This document shows positions 25,017 through 34,238 of a stretch of DNA of 64,000 bases, in pieces. The stretch's first letter is position 1, and every line of letters starts with the position of its first letter. A program made the translations under genes and the position numbers. The notes beneath the pieces are model-generated. The model did no database searches. It was given only the letters and a program-made list of their open reading frames with translations, and had not been told where the DNA came from. The stretch comes from Arthrobacter sp. Soc17.1.1.1 (GTDB lineage: Bacteria; Actinomycetota; Actinomycetes; Actinomycetales; Micrococcaceae): the NCBI RefSeq assembly GCF_036867195.1, contig NZ_JBAJII010000001.1:1922001-1986000 (forward strand). The letters are read 5' to 3'.

Positions 25017-26180
25017 ATGACGGCGACGACGGAAGCGGGCAGACTGCTGCCCGCGGACCTGCTGGAGCGCTTCCGGGCGCGGGCTGCCGGCTACGATGCG
25101 GCGAACACCTTCTTCGCGGAGGACTTCGCCGACCTCGAGGAGGCGGGCTACCTCCGCATCCTGGCGGACACGCGGCCGGGGGACGCAGGCGGCATGGCCG
25201 GGGCCGCGGCCGCCCAGCGCCGGCTCGCCGCGGCCGCTCCCGCGACGGCGCTCGGCATCAACATGCACCTGGTGTGGACGGCGGTCGCGGGCCTGCTCGC
25301 GGATCGTGGGGACGCGTCGCTGGAATCTGTCCTCGACGAGGCCGGGCGGGGCGAGGTGTTCGCCTTCGGTGTCTCGGAGCCGGGCAACGACGCCGTCCTG
25401 TTCGACTCGCTGACCCGCGTGGACCGCCTGCCCGACGGCGGGTACAGCTTCACCGGCACCAAGGTCTTCACCAGCCTGTCGCCGGTGTGGACCCGCCTCG
25501 GGATCTTCGGCAAGCTGCACGGGCGAGACGGCGACGACGTGATCCTCCATGCCTTCGTGCCCCGCGGGACGCCCGGCGTGGAGATCGTCGAGGACTGGGA
25601 TCCGCTCGGCATGCGCGCCACGCAGTCCCACACGACGCGGCTCTCCGGCGTCCGCGTGCCGGCCGATGCGGTGTTCCGGCGTGTCCCGGTGGGACCGAAT
25701 GCCGATCTCCTGGTGTTCGGGATCTTCGCGGCGTTCGAGACCCTCATCGCCGCGGTGTACCTCGGGATCGCGGACCGGGCACTCGATCTCTCGGCGCAGG
25801 CGCTCGGCCGACGGCGGAGCATGGTCGCGGACCGTCCGCTGTCCGACGATCCGGTCCTGCGGAACACGCTCGCGGCCGCAGCGATGCAGCGTACCGCGGC
25901 CGAGGCGCAGCTTCGCGGCGTGGTGCAGGATCTGGACGCCAGGGTCGATGAGGGGCCCGCCTGGTTCTCCCGCCTCGTGACCCTGAAGACCCACGCGGTG
26001 GAGGCAGCGGTCGCTGCGACGCGGACCGCGCTGCACGTGGGCGGGGGATCGGGTTTCGCGGCGTCGTCGGAAGTGGTGCGGCTGCACCGCGACGCCCTCG
26101 CCGGGCAGTTCCATCCCTCCACCGAGGAATCGGCGCGGGCCACGGTGGCCACGGCCCTCCTCGGGCCGCCCTCCGCCTGA
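25017..26180 (+). CDS. Acyl-CoA dehydrogenase-like flavoprotein
   Basis: A 387-residue FAD-dependent acyl-CoA dehydrogenase-fold protein with the N-terminal helical domain, a middle beta domain (FAFGVSEPGNDAVLFDS, YSFTGTKVFTSLSPVWTRLG) and the C-terminal helical domain (AAFETLIAAVYLGIADRALDL, HVGGGSGFAASSEVVRLHRD). The late GGSG-F and RD signature fits the family. Starts 12 bp after the M20 gene. Members of this branch also act in monooxygenation of sulfur compounds, so fatty acid oxidation is not certain. Confidence 0.85.
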   Translation: MTATTEAGRLLPADLLERFRARAAGYDAANTFFAEDFADLEEAGYLRILADTRPGDAGGMAGAAAAQRRLAAAAPATALGINMHLVWTAVAGLLADRGDASLESVLDEAGRGEVFAFGVSEPGNDAVLFDSLTRVDRLPDGGYSFTGTKVFTSLSPVWTRLGIFGKLHGRDGDDVILHAFVPRGTPGVEIVEDWDPLGMRATQSHTTRLSGVRVPADAVFRRVPVGPNADLLVFGIFAAFETLIAAVYLGIADRALDLSAQALGRRRSMVADRPLSDDPVLRNTLAAAAMQRTAAEAQLRGVVQDLDARVDEGPAWFSRLVTLKTHAVEAAVAATRTALHVGGGSGFAASSEVVRLHRDALAGQFHPSTEESARATVATALLGPPSA

Positions 26181-26252
26181 GCCGGCCCCCGGCCTCGCTG
26201 GGCTCGTCGTCGGCGTCGGCGTTGGCGTTGGGATCGTGGTCGGGTGCCGGTG

Positions 26253-26486
26253 CTACGCCGTGCGTTCGACCCGGAGGACCTTGCGCCGCAGCCAGTACCG
26301 TCTGCCGCCGCCCATGTAGATACAGCTGCGTTCTAGTTCCCACTTGCCGTATTCTGCGTGCTCGGTCAATAGTTTCCGGGCCGCGGGCAGTGGTTCTCCG
26401 GCGCTCACGGTGAGCACGAGGTACTCGTACTGCCGCCCGTAATCACGCTTGCGGACGGCGCTTGCATTCAGAAAATGTTCTCGCAT
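26253..26486 (-). CDS. DUF5703-family protein
   Basis: A 77-residue basic protein: MREHFLNASAVRKRDYGRQY, YLVLTVSAGEPLPAARK, then EYGKWELERSCIYMGGGRRY and a closing WLRRKVLRV. This ordered pattern is the small conserved actinobacterial family DUF5703. No enzymatic residues are evident. Divergent from the acidic protein that follows; the short distance (41 bp) implies overlapping promoters. Confidence 0.8.
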   Translation of the reverse strand: MREHFLNASAVRKRDYGRQYEYLVLTVSAGEPLPAARKLLTEHAEYGKWELERSCIYMGGGRRYWLRRKVLRVERTA

Positions 26487-26527
26487 ATCCCTCCAATTCT
26501 GATCACTTTACCGATAACGTCTAGGCC

Positions 26528-26830
26528 ATGAGCATAGATCCGCGTGTCGCGCTCCAGTCCCTCGTGACGGCCCTCGAAGAGCACCTGGCGGCCGCGGCGT
26601 CATCGCGGGACGACAACGATCCCGCGGTGGAAGCGGCGTACCTCGGGATCGCGGACGCCTTCGAGGTCTACGAGGAGGCCCTCTACGACGCCTTCGGTGA
26701 GGTGACCCCGCTCGAGATCTACGAGGACACCGACGAGGACGACTCCGACGACGAGGACTCCGACGAGGGTCCTGACGACGAGGACTCCGACTACGCGTCC
26801 GATCTGGTCGATGCCGAAGTGGAGCACTGA
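26528..26830 (+). CDS. Acidic protein of unknown function
   Basis: A 100-residue protein in two parts: a helical N-terminal half (VALQSLVTALEEHLAAAASS, EAAYLGIADAFEVYEEALYD) and a C-terminal run almost entirely of Asp, Glu and Ser. The acidic tail suggests a protein-binding or nucleic-acid-mimic surface. Helical part conserved-looking, tail low complexity. Adjacent to DUF5703, an arrangement I associate with Micrococcaceae. Function unknown. Confidence 0.75.
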   Translation: MSIDPRVALQSLVTALEEHLAAAASSRDDNDPAVEAAYLGIADAFEVYEEALYDAFGEVTPLEIYEDTDEDDSDDEDSDEGPDDEDSDYASDLVDAEVEH

Positions 26831-26880
26831 CCGGACCCGACCCGCCGGCTCCAACGGCACCGCGTGCCGGGGCAGGGGCG

Positions 26881-27813
26881 TCAGAGCAGGGCGGAGACCT
26901 CGTCCAGGACCTCCGCGATGGGCTCCGCCACGGGGGCGCTGCCCGTCTGCAGGATCTCCTTGAGTTGCTGGGGGGTCCGTGCGCCCACGATCGCGGCGGC
27001 CACGCCCGGCCGGTGGAGCAGCCAGCGCAGCGCGAGTTCGTGCGGCTGCAGGTCGAGCCCCCGGGCCGCCGTGCACAGTGCCTCCGTGATGCGCTGGGGT
27101 TTCCCGGTGAGGTATGGCTCCACGTAGGGGGCCCACACCTCGGACGCGCCGCGGGACTCCGACGGGATCCTGCCACGGTACTTGCCGGTGAGGACGCCGC
27201 GGCCCAGCGGACCCCACGCCAGGATCGCCGCGCCGAAGGCCGCGGCGGCCGGCAGGACGTCGCGCTCGGCGCCACGGCTGAGGAGGGAGTACTCGACGTC
27301 GTTCACCAGCAGCGGGAACGACGCCGTCGCGGCCGCCCGCGCGAACTCCCAGCCCGCGTAGTTGGAGACGCCCACGTAGCGTGCGCGGCCGCTGGCATAG
27401 GCGACCTCGAGCGCGCTCAGGGTCTCCTCCAGCGGAACGGCCGCGTCGGGTGACGGCGCGAGCCACACGTCGACGTGGTCCGTGCCGAGCAGCGAGAGGG
27501 ATGCGTCGAGCGAGTCCAGCAGTCCCCGGCGTGAGCCGTCGAGGCGCCGGCTGCCCGAACGCGTGGTGCCGCCCTGCACCACCAGCACGAGCTCCGACCG
27601 CGCCACGGTGTCGCCGATGAATCCGCCCAGCATCGCCTCGGCCTGGCCCTCGCCGTAGCGGGCCGCGGTCTCCACGAGCGTGCCCCCGGCATCGGTGAAG
27701 AGACGGAGCTGCTCGCGGGCCGCCTCCTCGCCGACCTCCTGCCCCCAGGTCATGGTCCCGAGTCCCAGCGCCGAGACCGTCAGGCCGCTCGCTCCCACGT
27801 TTCGCCGTTGCAT
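26881..27813 (-). CDS. Aldo/keto reductase-fold protein with altered catalytic tetrad
   Basis: A 310-residue TIM-barrel of the aldo/keto reductase superfamily: QRRNVGASGLTVSALGLGT, GRARYVGVSNYAGWEFARA, ILAWGPLGRGVLTGKY and GVAAAIVGARTPQQL. Of the usual Asp-Tyr-Lys-His tetrad only Tyr53 is kept. The Asp position reads Glu48 (LVETAARYG), the Lys position Gln80 (LVLVVQGG) and the His position Pro120 (VDVWLAPSPD). Cofactor-loop motifs near the C-terminus remain. It may be inactive, or bind NADPH without the standard reduction. Start at MQRRN because family members begin there. Divergent from uppP. Confidence 0.85.
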   Translation of the reverse strand: MQRRNVGASGLTVSALGLGTMTWGQEVGEEAAREQLRLFTDAGGTLVETAARYGEGQAEAMLGGFIGDTVARSELVLVVQGGTTRSGSRRLDGSRRGLLDSLDASLSLLGTDHVDVWLAPSPDAAVPLEETLSALEVAYASGRARYVGVSNYAGWEFARAAATASFPLLVNDVEYSLLSRGAERDVLPAAAAFGAAILAWGPLGRGVLTGKYRGRIPSESRGASEVWAPYVEPYLTGKPQRITEALCTAARGLDLQPHELALRWLLHRPGVAAAIVGARTPQQLKEILQTGSAPVAEPIAEVLDEVSALL

Positions 27814-27863
27814 GGAGCCAAGCCTAAAGCCTGGGCCCCGCCGCATGGCTTAGGGTCGTAAGG

Positions 27864-28688
27864 GTGCATTGGATAGAAGCAGTCATCCTGGGGTTCGTCC
27901 AGGGCCTCACCGAATTCCTGCCCATCTCCTCGAGTGCGCACCTGCGCATCGTCGGCGAGCTCCTGCCGAACGCGCAGGACCCGGGTGCGGCGTTCACGGC
28001 GATCACCCAGCTGGGCACGGAGACCGCCGTCGTCGTCTTCTTCTGGCGGGACATCGTCCGGATCATCAGGGCCTGGTTCGGCGCCCTCGCGGGCAGGGTC
28101 CCGCGGAACCACCCGGATGTCCGCATGGGCTGGCTGGTCATCCTCGGCAGCGTGCCGATCGTGCTGCTCGGGCTCCTCTTCCAGGACCAGATCGAGAGCA
28201 CGTTCCGCAGCATGTGGCTCGTGGCGACGATGCTGATCGTGTTCGGGCTGATCCTCGCCGTCGCCGACCATGTGGGACGCCAGACGCGCGACCTCCAGAG
28301 CCTCACCTACGGGCACGGCATCCTGTTCGGACTGGCGCAGGCCCTGGCCCTCGTCCCGGGCGTGTCGCGGTCCGGCGGGACCATCACGGCCGGCCTGCTG
28401 ATGGGATACACCCGTGAGGCGGCGGCCCGCTACTCGTTCCTCCTCGCCATCCCCGCCGTGTTCGGCAGCGGCGTATACCAGCTGGTGAAGAGCTACGACG
28501 AGGCAGGACCGTACTCCCTCCCGGAGACGGCCCTCGCCACGGTGGTCGCCTTCCTCGTCGGCTTCGCGATCATCGGCTGGTTCCTCCGGTACGTCACGAC
28601 CCGCGGCTACGGACTGTTCGTCTGGTACCGCATCCTGCTCGGTCTCGCGCTCTACGTGCTCCTCGGACTCGGCGTCATCAGCGCCTGA
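27864..28688 (+). CDS. uppP: Undecaprenyl-diphosphatase
   Basis: A 274-residue membrane phosphatase (BacA/UppP) that recycles the lipid carrier undecaprenyl diphosphate for peptidoglycan and other envelope polymers. The two signature motifs are present: [20 protein letters not shown] near the N-terminus and [13 protein letters not shown] with the [15 protein letters not shown] that follows. About eight transmembrane helices. GTG start 51 bp from the divergent reductase. mshC begins 23 bp downstream, so they probably form one transcript. Confidence 0.95.
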   Translation: MHWIEAVILGFVQGLTEFLPISSSAHLRIVGELLPNAQDPGAAFTAITQLGTETAVVVFFWRDIVRIIRAWFGALAGRVPRNHPDVRMGWLVILGSVPIVLLGLLFQDQIESTFRSMWLVATMLIVFGLILAVADHVGRQTRDLQSLTYGHGILFGLAQALALVPGVSRSGGTITAGLLMGYTREAAARYSFLLAIPAVFGSGVYQLVKSYDEAGPYSLPETALATVVAFLVGFAIIGWFLRYVTTRGYGLFVWYRILLGLALYVLLGLGVISA

Positions 28689-28711
28689 CGCCGGGCCGTA
28701 AGGTAGAACGT

Positions 28712-30013
28712 GTGATTGCGTGGAACTCGACTCCTGTCCCAGAACTCGACGGCACCCAGTCGGACATCACCCTGTTCGACACCGCCCGCCAGGAGCCGGC
28801 ACTCCTCCCCGGCCGACCCGAGCAGAGCCTCTACGTCTGCGGCATCACCCCCTACGACGCGACCCACCTCGGCCACGCGGCCACCTACGTGGCCTTCGAC
28901 CTGCTGAACAGGACCTGGCGTGATGCCGGGTCCGCCGTGCACTACGTCCAGAACGTCACCGACGTCGACGACCCCCTCCTCGAACGTGCGACCGCCACCG
29001 GGGTGGACTGGCGCGACCTCGCCGCAGGGCAGATCGCCCTCTTCCGGGAGGACATGGAGGCACTGAACGTGCTGCCGCCGGAGCAGTACGTGGGAGCGGT
29101 GGAGGCGATCGACTGGATCGTGCCCGTCGTCGAGGACCTCGTGGCCCGAGGCCTCGCCTACCCCGTGCCCGGCGCGGACGGCGAGCCCGACGGTGACGTC
29201 TACTTCTCCCTGGACGCCTGCGCCGCGCTCGACGAGGCGGACGAGGCCCGCTGGTTCCTCGGCCAGGTCTCGCACCTGGACGGCAGCACGATGCTCGAAC
29301 TCTCGGCGGAGCGCGGCGGCGACCCGGCCCGCCCCGGGAAGCGCAACGCCCTCGATCCGCTCCTCTGGCGGTCCGCCCGCGAGGGCGAGCCCAGCTGGCC
29401 CGGCGGGTCACTGGGCGACGGCAGGCCCGGCTGGCACATCGAGTGCTCGGTGATCGCCCAGCGCTTCCTCCCGTCCCCCTTCACGGTGCAGGGCGGCGGC
29501 TCCGACCTCGTGTTCCCCCACCACGAGATGAGTGCCTCCCACGCCTGGGCGGCCGCCGGCACCCCGCTCGCGCGGCACTACGCCCACGCCGGCATGGTGG
29601 GCTACGACGGCGGGAAGATGAGCAAGTCCCGCGGGAACCTCGTGCTCGTCTCCGTGCTCCGCCGCGCCGGCGTCGACCCCGCTGCCATCCGCCTCGCCAT
29701 CCTCGCGCACCACTACCGCGGTGACTGGTCGTGGACCGACGGCGTGCTGGACAGCGCCGTCGACCGCCTCGCCACCTGGCGGGCGGCCGCCGGCGCGGCG
29801 ACGCAGGACGACGTCGATGCCGTGCGCGACCGGATCCGGGCCCACCTGGCGGACGATCTCGACGCGCCGTCCGCCCTGGCCGCAGTGGATGCCCTGGCGG
29901 CGGAGATCCGTCACCGGTCAGCATCCGGGGAACCGGCGGAGCAGCCCGCCGAGGGGGGAGCGCGGCGCGGCCTGGCCGACGTCGTCGACGCGCTGCTCGG
30001 CGTCCGGCTCTAG
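28712..30013 (+). CDS. mshC: Mycothiol ligase MshC (cysteine:GlcN-Ins ligase)
   Basis: A 433-residue ATP-dependent ligase joining cysteine to glucosaminyl-inositol in mycothiol synthesis, derived from cysteinyl-tRNA synthetase. Class I synthetase motifs are present: [19 protein letters not shown] (HIGH equivalent), [12 protein letters not shown] with [11 protein letters not shown] (zinc/cysteine site), and KMSKSRGN. The tRNA-binding C-terminal domain is short, and YDATHLGHA with no anticodon domain sets it apart from CysS. GTG start, 23 bp after uppP. Marks the organism as a mycothiol-producing actinobacterium. Confidence 0.95.
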   Translation: MIAWNSTPVPELDGTQSDITLFDTARQEPALLPGRPEQSLYVCGITPYDATHLGHAATYVAFDLLNRTWRDAGSAVHYVQNVTDVDDPLLERATATGVDWRDLAAGQIALFREDMEALNVLPPEQYVGAVEAIDWIVPVVEDLVARGLAYPVPGADGEPDGDVYFSLDACAALDEADEARWFLGQVSHLDGSTMLELSAERGGDPARPGKRNALDPLLWRSAREGEPSWPGGSLGDGRPGWHIECSVIAQRFLPSPFTVQGGGSDLVFPHHEMSASHAWAAAGTPLARHYAHAGMVGYDGGKMSKSRGNLVLVSVLRRAGVDPAAIRLAILAHHYRGDWSWTDGVLDSAVDRLATWRAAAGAATQDDVDAVRDRIRAHLADDLDAPSALAAVDALAAEIRHRSASGEPAEQPAEGGARRGLADVVDALLGVRL

Positions 30014-30092
30014 CCGGTCCGCGCCCGGGGGAGTCCGGGCGGTACCGGGGAACGGACCGACGGGTCGTCCCCGGGCGCCCGGTGTACCAGGA

Positions 30093-30356
30093 CTACTGCA
30101 GCACGATCCTCAGGATGCCGAACACCAGCGCGGCCACGCCGAGGATCGTCGCGATCCAGCCCAGCACGCGCCCGGCGCTGGAACGCTCGCCGAGGCGCTC
30201 GGCCTTATTGGCCTGCATGATGGCGAGCGGCCCGAGGACGATGCCGAGGAAGAAGATCCCGACGATCCCCAGGACGAGGGACGCCGTCCTGGCCTTCCCC
30301 GCCTCCGGGGGAAGGGGTCCGGCACCGGACGCGTGCTCGTACGGCTGCTGTGACAC
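30093..30356 (-). CDS. DUF4190-like small membrane protein
   Basis: An 87-residue protein with about 22 polar residues then two transmembrane helices (ASLVLGIVGIFFLGIVLGPL and LGWIATILGVAALVFGILRI) separated by a basic loop (MQANKAERLGERSSAGR). This A-N-K-A loop between two helices is the DUF4190 pattern. Convergent with mshC. Role unknown. Confidence 0.8.
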   Translation of the reverse strand: MSQQPYEHASGAGPLPPEAGKARTASLVLGIVGIFFLGIVLGPLAIMQANKAERLGERSSAGRVLGWIATILGVAALVFGILRIVLQ

Positions 30357-30501
30357 GAGGGCCTCCGATCAGCCCGGCCGGCACGGGTCCCGGCCCGGGG
30401 TGGGTGGGTGCTGGCGCGGCGGTTCGTCCGCGCGCCGTGCCGCGACTCTACTCCGCTCCGCCGTCCGATGCCCTGGGGTGGGGGAGCTGTACGCTCACCG
30501 C

Positions 30502-31089
30502 ATGAGCAGACTCGTGGTCTCGGTGCTGACATCGCTCGACGGCTACTTCCAGGGCCCCGAGGGTGACCTCGGTGTGATGCCCTTCGAGGACGCGTTCAAC
30601 ACGCACAACCTGGAGTTGCTGAGGAGCGCCGGGACCCTCGTGTACGGGAGTACCTGGTTCACGGAGAACTGGGATTTCTGGTCGGAGGTCGCGGCGGATC
30701 CGTCCGCGGACGCCCGGGAACACGACATCGCCCGCTTCGTCACCACGCTGCCCTCGATCGTCATCAGCGATTCGATGGCCGCGGAGCCGGACGCCCCCTG
30801 GGCGCGGTCCACCCGGATCATCCCCAGGGCCTCGGCGCCGGCGGAGCTCGCCCGCCTCAAGGAGGAAGGCGGCGGTGGCGGTGACCTGGTGATGTTCGGC
30901 AGCGCGACGACCTGGAACCCGCTGCTCGAGCGGGGGCTGGTCGACGAGCTGATCGTCCTGGTCGGCGCCGCACTGCTCGGGACCGGGAACAAGCTGTACG
31001 CCGGTCCCCGCACCGGCCTGCGACTGGCTGATGCACGCATCCTGCCGGGGTCGGAGCTCGTGAGGATCCGCTACCTCACCACCGGCTAG
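30502..31089 (+). CDS. Dihydrofolate reductase/RibD-like reductase
   Basis: A 195-residue protein of the RibD C-terminal/dihydrofolate reductase-like fold: SRLVVSVLTSLDGYFQGPEG, AGTLVYGSTWFTENWDFW, SIVISDSMAAEP, GDLVMFGSATTWNPLLERGL and VDELIVLVGAALLGTGNKLY. Members of this small stand-alone branch bind NADPH; substrates are mostly unknown. The ATG is followed immediately by the first strand. Convergent with the PAC2 gene. Confidence 0.85.
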   Translation: MSRLVVSVLTSLDGYFQGPEGDLGVMPFEDAFNTHNLELLRSAGTLVYGSTWFTENWDFWSEVAADPSADAREHDIARFVTTLPSIVISDSMAAEPDAPWARSTRIIPRASAPAELARLKEEGGGGGDLVMFGSATTWNPLLERGLVDELIVLVGAALLGTGNKLYAGPRTGLRLADARILPGSELVRIRYLTTG

Positions 31090-31128
31090 GGGTTTCCCCG
31101 ACGTGCTCCTGACGGATCGATACTCGCG

Positions 31129-32019
31129 CTACTGCTCGCGGCGCCGCTTCTTCAGGTAACGCTCGAACTCCCGCGCGATCGATTCGCCGCTCGCCTCCGG
31201 CAGGTCCACCGTGTCCTTCGCCTCCTCGAGCTGGCGCACGTAGGCGGCAACCTCCGGGTCCTCGGTGGCGAGCTCGTCGACGCCGCGTTCCCAGGCTTCG
31301 GATTCCTCCGTCAGGACGTGGGTGTCCACCGTGATCTGCAGGATCTCCTCCAGCTTGTTGAGCAGGGCGAGCTGCGCCTTGGGGGAGGGGGACTGCCCCA
31401 CGTAGTGCGGGACGGCCGCCCAGAGCGACATCGTGGGGATGTCCGCGAGCAGCCCCATCTCCGCCAGGACGCCCACGATCCCGATCGGCCCCTCGTAGGT
31501 GGAGGGCTCCACGTCCAGGCTCTCGCGCACGAGGTCGTCGTCGGAGGTCACGGTCACCGGGATGGGACGGGAATGCGGGACATCCGCGAGCAGCGCACCC
31601 ACCAGGACGATGCAGTCCACGCTCAACTCCTTGGCCAGCGCGACCAGCTCGGCGGTGTACGCACGCCACTTGTACGACGGCTCCACGCCGTTGACGAGGA
31701 TCAGGTCCACGTTGGAGTCCGGGACCACCGTCTTGCTGATGCGGGTGTTGGGCCACTTGATCCGGCGCTGGCCCGTGGAGTTGCGCTTGATCATGGGGCG
31801 CGTGAACTGGAAGTCGTAGAACTCGTCGGCGTCGATCGTCGAGATCCGCTCGCTGCCGAAGAACCGGCCCATGTACTTCAACGCGTCACTGGCGGCCTCG
31901 CCGGCATCGTTCCAGCCCTCGAACGCGGCGAGCAGGATCGTGGTCCGCCGCTCGGGCTCGCCGGCATCCTGGAAAAGGTCCTGTATGCCGTTCGGCTGGT
32001 TCTCTTCGAAGCTGTCCAC
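31129..32019 (-). CDS. PAC2-family protein
   Basis: A 296-residue protein of the PAC2 (proteasome assembly chaperone 2-like) superfamily: TTILLAAFEGWNDAGEAASD, DADEFYDFQFTRPMI, VDLILVNGVEPSYKWRAYTA, VLVGALLADVPHSRPIPVT and EGPIGIVGVLAEM. The C-terminal 60 residues form a charged helical tail. GTG start. The eukaryotic relatives chaperone 20S assembly, and this copy lies 7 kb from the 20S genes, but a proteasome role in actinobacteria is unproven and I infer nothing beyond the family. Confidence 0.85.
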   Translation of the reverse strand: MDSFEENQPNGIQDLFQDAGEPERRTTILLAAFEGWNDAGEAASDALKYMGRFFGSERISTIDADEFYDFQFTRPMIKRNSTGQRRIKWPNTRISKTVVPDSNVDLILVNGVEPSYKWRAYTAELVALAKELSVDCIVLVGALLADVPHSRPIPVTVTSDDDLVRESLDVEPSTYEGPIGIVGVLAEMGLLADIPTMSLWAAVPHYVGQSPSPKAQLALLNKLEEILQITVDTHVLTEESEAWERGVDELATEDPEVAAYVRQLEEAKDTVDLPEASGESIAREFERYLKKRRREQ

Positions 32020-32124
32020 GTTCTCACCCTAAACCCCGGTGCGCGGGCATGTCAGGCGGGCTTCGGCCGCTATGCGCACAGCTGACGTACGGCCCTCCCG
32101 GGGCCCCACCGTAGACTTGGGAGC

Positions 32125-32955
32125 ATGGCCAACCACCCCACCGGCACCGTCCGCACCCTGTCCCGCACGGACCCCGACGGCGACGGCCGGGCCCCCGAGG
32201 GGAACCTCCGAGGCCTCCAGGGCGTGCTGTGGGACATGGACGGGACGATCGTCGACACCGAGCCGTACTGGATCAGGGCCGAGAAGGACCTCGTCGAGTC
32301 ATACGGCGGGTCATGGACGACCGAGCAGGCCACGGCGCTCGTGGGCCAGGCGCTGGAGTACTCCGCAGGGCGCCTCCAGGAGGCAGGGGTGGCGCTGGGC
32401 ATCCGCGCCATCATCGAGCACCTCACCGAGCGGGTGGCCGCGGACGTACGCGCCGCCGTCCCGTGGCGCCCGGGCGCCAGGGAGCTCCTGGCCGCGCTCC
32501 GCGAGGAGGGCATCCCCTGTGCGATGGTGACGATGTCGGAGACCCTGCTCGCCACGGCCGTCGCCTCCCGGCTCCCCGAGGGCACCTTCCAGCATCTCGT
32601 GACGGGTGACCGCGTGAGCGCCGGCAAGCCCGACCCCGAGGCGTACCAGCTCGGATTCGACCTGCTCGCCGCCGACCACCCGGGCCTGAGCAAGGACCGC
32701 GTGGTCGCCGTCGAGGACTCCCTGCCGGGCGTGACGTCCGCGCTCGCCGCGGGGCTCGTCACGCTCGCGGTCCCGCACTTCGTCCCCCTGCCCCCCGACG
32801 GCCGGCGCACGGACTGGGACACCCTGGCCGGCCACACGCCGGCCGATCTCGCGGCGCTCCTGCCCACCAGGACAGGGGCCGACGCCGGGACGGGCACCGG
32901 GCACGACGCCGGACACGCCGACCTGCGCGAGGGGGGAGGGGCGGCCCATGAGTGA
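32125..32955 (+). CDS. HAD-superfamily hydrolase (beta-phosphoglucomutase-like)
   Basis: A 276-residue phosphatase-like enzyme. Motif I is GVLWDMDGTIVDTEPYW with the nucleophile and acid Asp pair, motif II is CAMVTMSE, motif III includes SAGKPDPEAY and motif IV is VVAVEDSLPGV. The helical cap lies between motifs I and II. The last 35 residues are low-complexity Gly/His/Asp. The stop overlaps the M50 start by 8 bp, so the two are coupled. Substrate unknown. Confidence 0.88.
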   Translation: MANHPTGTVRTLSRTDPDGDGRAPEGNLRGLQGVLWDMDGTIVDTEPYWIRAEKDLVESYGGSWTTEQATALVGQALEYSAGRLQEAGVALGIRAIIEHLTERVAADVRAAVPWRPGARELLAALREEGIPCAMVTMSETLLATAVASRLPEGTFQHLVTGDRVSAGKPDPEAYQLGFDLLAADHPGLSKDRVVAVEDSLPGVTSALAAGLVTLAVPHFVPLPPDGRRTDWDTLAGHTPADLAALLPTRTGADAGTGTGHDAGHADLREGGGAAHE

Positions 32956-34102
32956 CGCCGAGCAGCCGGTCCGGTCCCAGCCGAGCCCCGGCCTGTCCCT
33001 CGGCCGGATCGCCGGCATCCCCGTCGTCCTGGCCTGGTCCTGGTTCGTCATCACCCTCTTCATCGTCGTGGTGTTCGGACCCCGCGTCGCCGACGCCTTC
33101 CCGGGGATCGGGGCCGGCGCCTACGGCGTCGCCCTGGGCTACGCCCTGCTCCTCGCCGCCTCAGTGCTGCTCCACGAGCTCTCCCACGCCCTCACGGCGC
33201 GCGCCTTCGGGTGGCCCACCACGCGGATCGTGCTCAACCTCTGGGGCGGCCACACGCAGTTCGCCAGCTTCAACGCCTCACCCGGCCGGTCGCTCCTCGT
33301 GGCCCTCGCCGGCCCGGCGGCCAACTTCGTGCTCGCGGGGATCGGCTGGGGTGCCCTGCAGGCCATGGCCCCCGGGTCGGTCACCTACCTGCTGACCACG
33401 ATCCTCGTCTGGGCGAACCTCCTGGTCGCCCTGTTCAACGTGCTGCCGGGCCTTCCGCTCGACGGCGGACGCCTCGTGGAGAGCGCCGTCTGGAAGGCGA
33501 CCGGGAGCCAGGAGAAGGGGACCGTGGCGGCCGGCTGGGCCGGCCGCATCATCGTGATCCTCCTCCTCGGCGTCGTGATCGGCATCCCGCTGGTCCGCGG
33601 GCTGCAGCCCGACCTCACGGTCATCGTCATCGCCGTCGTCATGGGCGCCTTCCTCTGGATGGGTGCGTCGGCGGCCATCGAGAACGCCCGCATGCGCCTG
33701 CGCCTGCCCGCGATCAGCGCCGGACGGCTGCAGCAGCGCGCCGTCGGGCTGCCCGCGGGCACGACTGTCGCCGCCGCCCGCCGCCTGCTGCGCGAGAACC
33801 CCGGTGCCGCCGTCGTCGTCACTGGGGCCTCGGGCATGCCGGAGGCCGTCGTCGACGAAACCGCGCTGCTCGCCGTCCCGGAGGAGGCCGAAGGCACGAC
33901 GCCGGTCAACGCCGCCGCGCGCCGCCTCGCCGCAGGCGCCTACGTGCCCGAATGGGCGGAGGGGCAGGAGCTCGTCCAGTTCCTCGCGCGGCTCGAGGGC
34001 AACGAGTACGCCGTCATCAACCGGCAGGGCGCCGTCACCGGACTCCTGCACCAGCGGACCGTCGTCCACGCCATCACCGGCAAGGGCACCCCCGGTCCCT
34101 GA
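32948..34102 (+). CDS. Site-2 protease-type M50 zinc metalloprotease
   Basis: A 384-residue intramembrane protease. Zinc motif HELSH lies in a transmembrane helix (LLHELSHALTARAFG) and the second motif is VLPGLPLDGGRLVES. Six or so helices occupy residues 15-235, and a soluble regulatory region follows that resembles a degenerate CBS pair (LLRENPGAAVVVTGASG, YAVINRQGAVTGLLHQ). Coupled to the preceding HAD gene. Substrates of this branch are not known; anti-sigma factors are typical for site-2 proteases. Confidence 0.9.
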   Translation: MSDAEQPVRSQPSPGLSLGRIAGIPVVLAWSWFVITLFIVVVFGPRVADAFPGIGAGAYGVALGYALLLAASVLLHELSHALTARAFGWPTTRIVLNLWGGHTQFASFNASPGRSLLVALAGPAANFVLAGIGWGALQAMAPGSVTYLLTTILVWANLLVALFNVLPGLPLDGGRLVESAVWKATGSQEKGTVAAGWAGRIIVILLLGVVIGIPLVRGLQPDLTVIVIAVVMGAFLWMGASAAIENARMRLRLPAISAGRLQQRAVGLPAGTTVAAARRLLRENPGAAVVVTGASGMPEAVVDETALLAVPEEAEGTTPVNAAARRLAAGAYVPEWAEGQELVQFLARLEGNEYAVINRQGAVTGLLHQRTVVHAITGKGTPGP

Positions 34103-34156
34103 CGGCCGCTCAGCGTCCTCCCGAGCCCGAGCCATGATCTCCCCGAGTCGACCCGC

Positions 34157-34192
34157 CGTTCTTCCCGTTCTCCCCGTTCTCCCCGTTCGCCC
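34157..34192. repeat. Four tandem 9-bp repeats
   Basis: Four units of the form CGTTCTCCC (the outer two with one mismatch each) lie in the short gap before the tRNA methylase gene. Their pyrimidine-rich strand could slip; no regulatory role is evident. Confidence 0.6.
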
Positions 34193-34238
34193 ACCGCTTG
34201 TTCGCGCCGGTTCCGCCGGCCCCTGCCGAAGGACCTCC

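Noticed and set aside
34157..34192. Tandem 9-bp repeat considered as a CRISPR-like or regulatory array
   Set aside because: Units are contiguous without spacers and only 9 bp; simple slippage repeat. No CRISPR array or cas gene occurs in the window.
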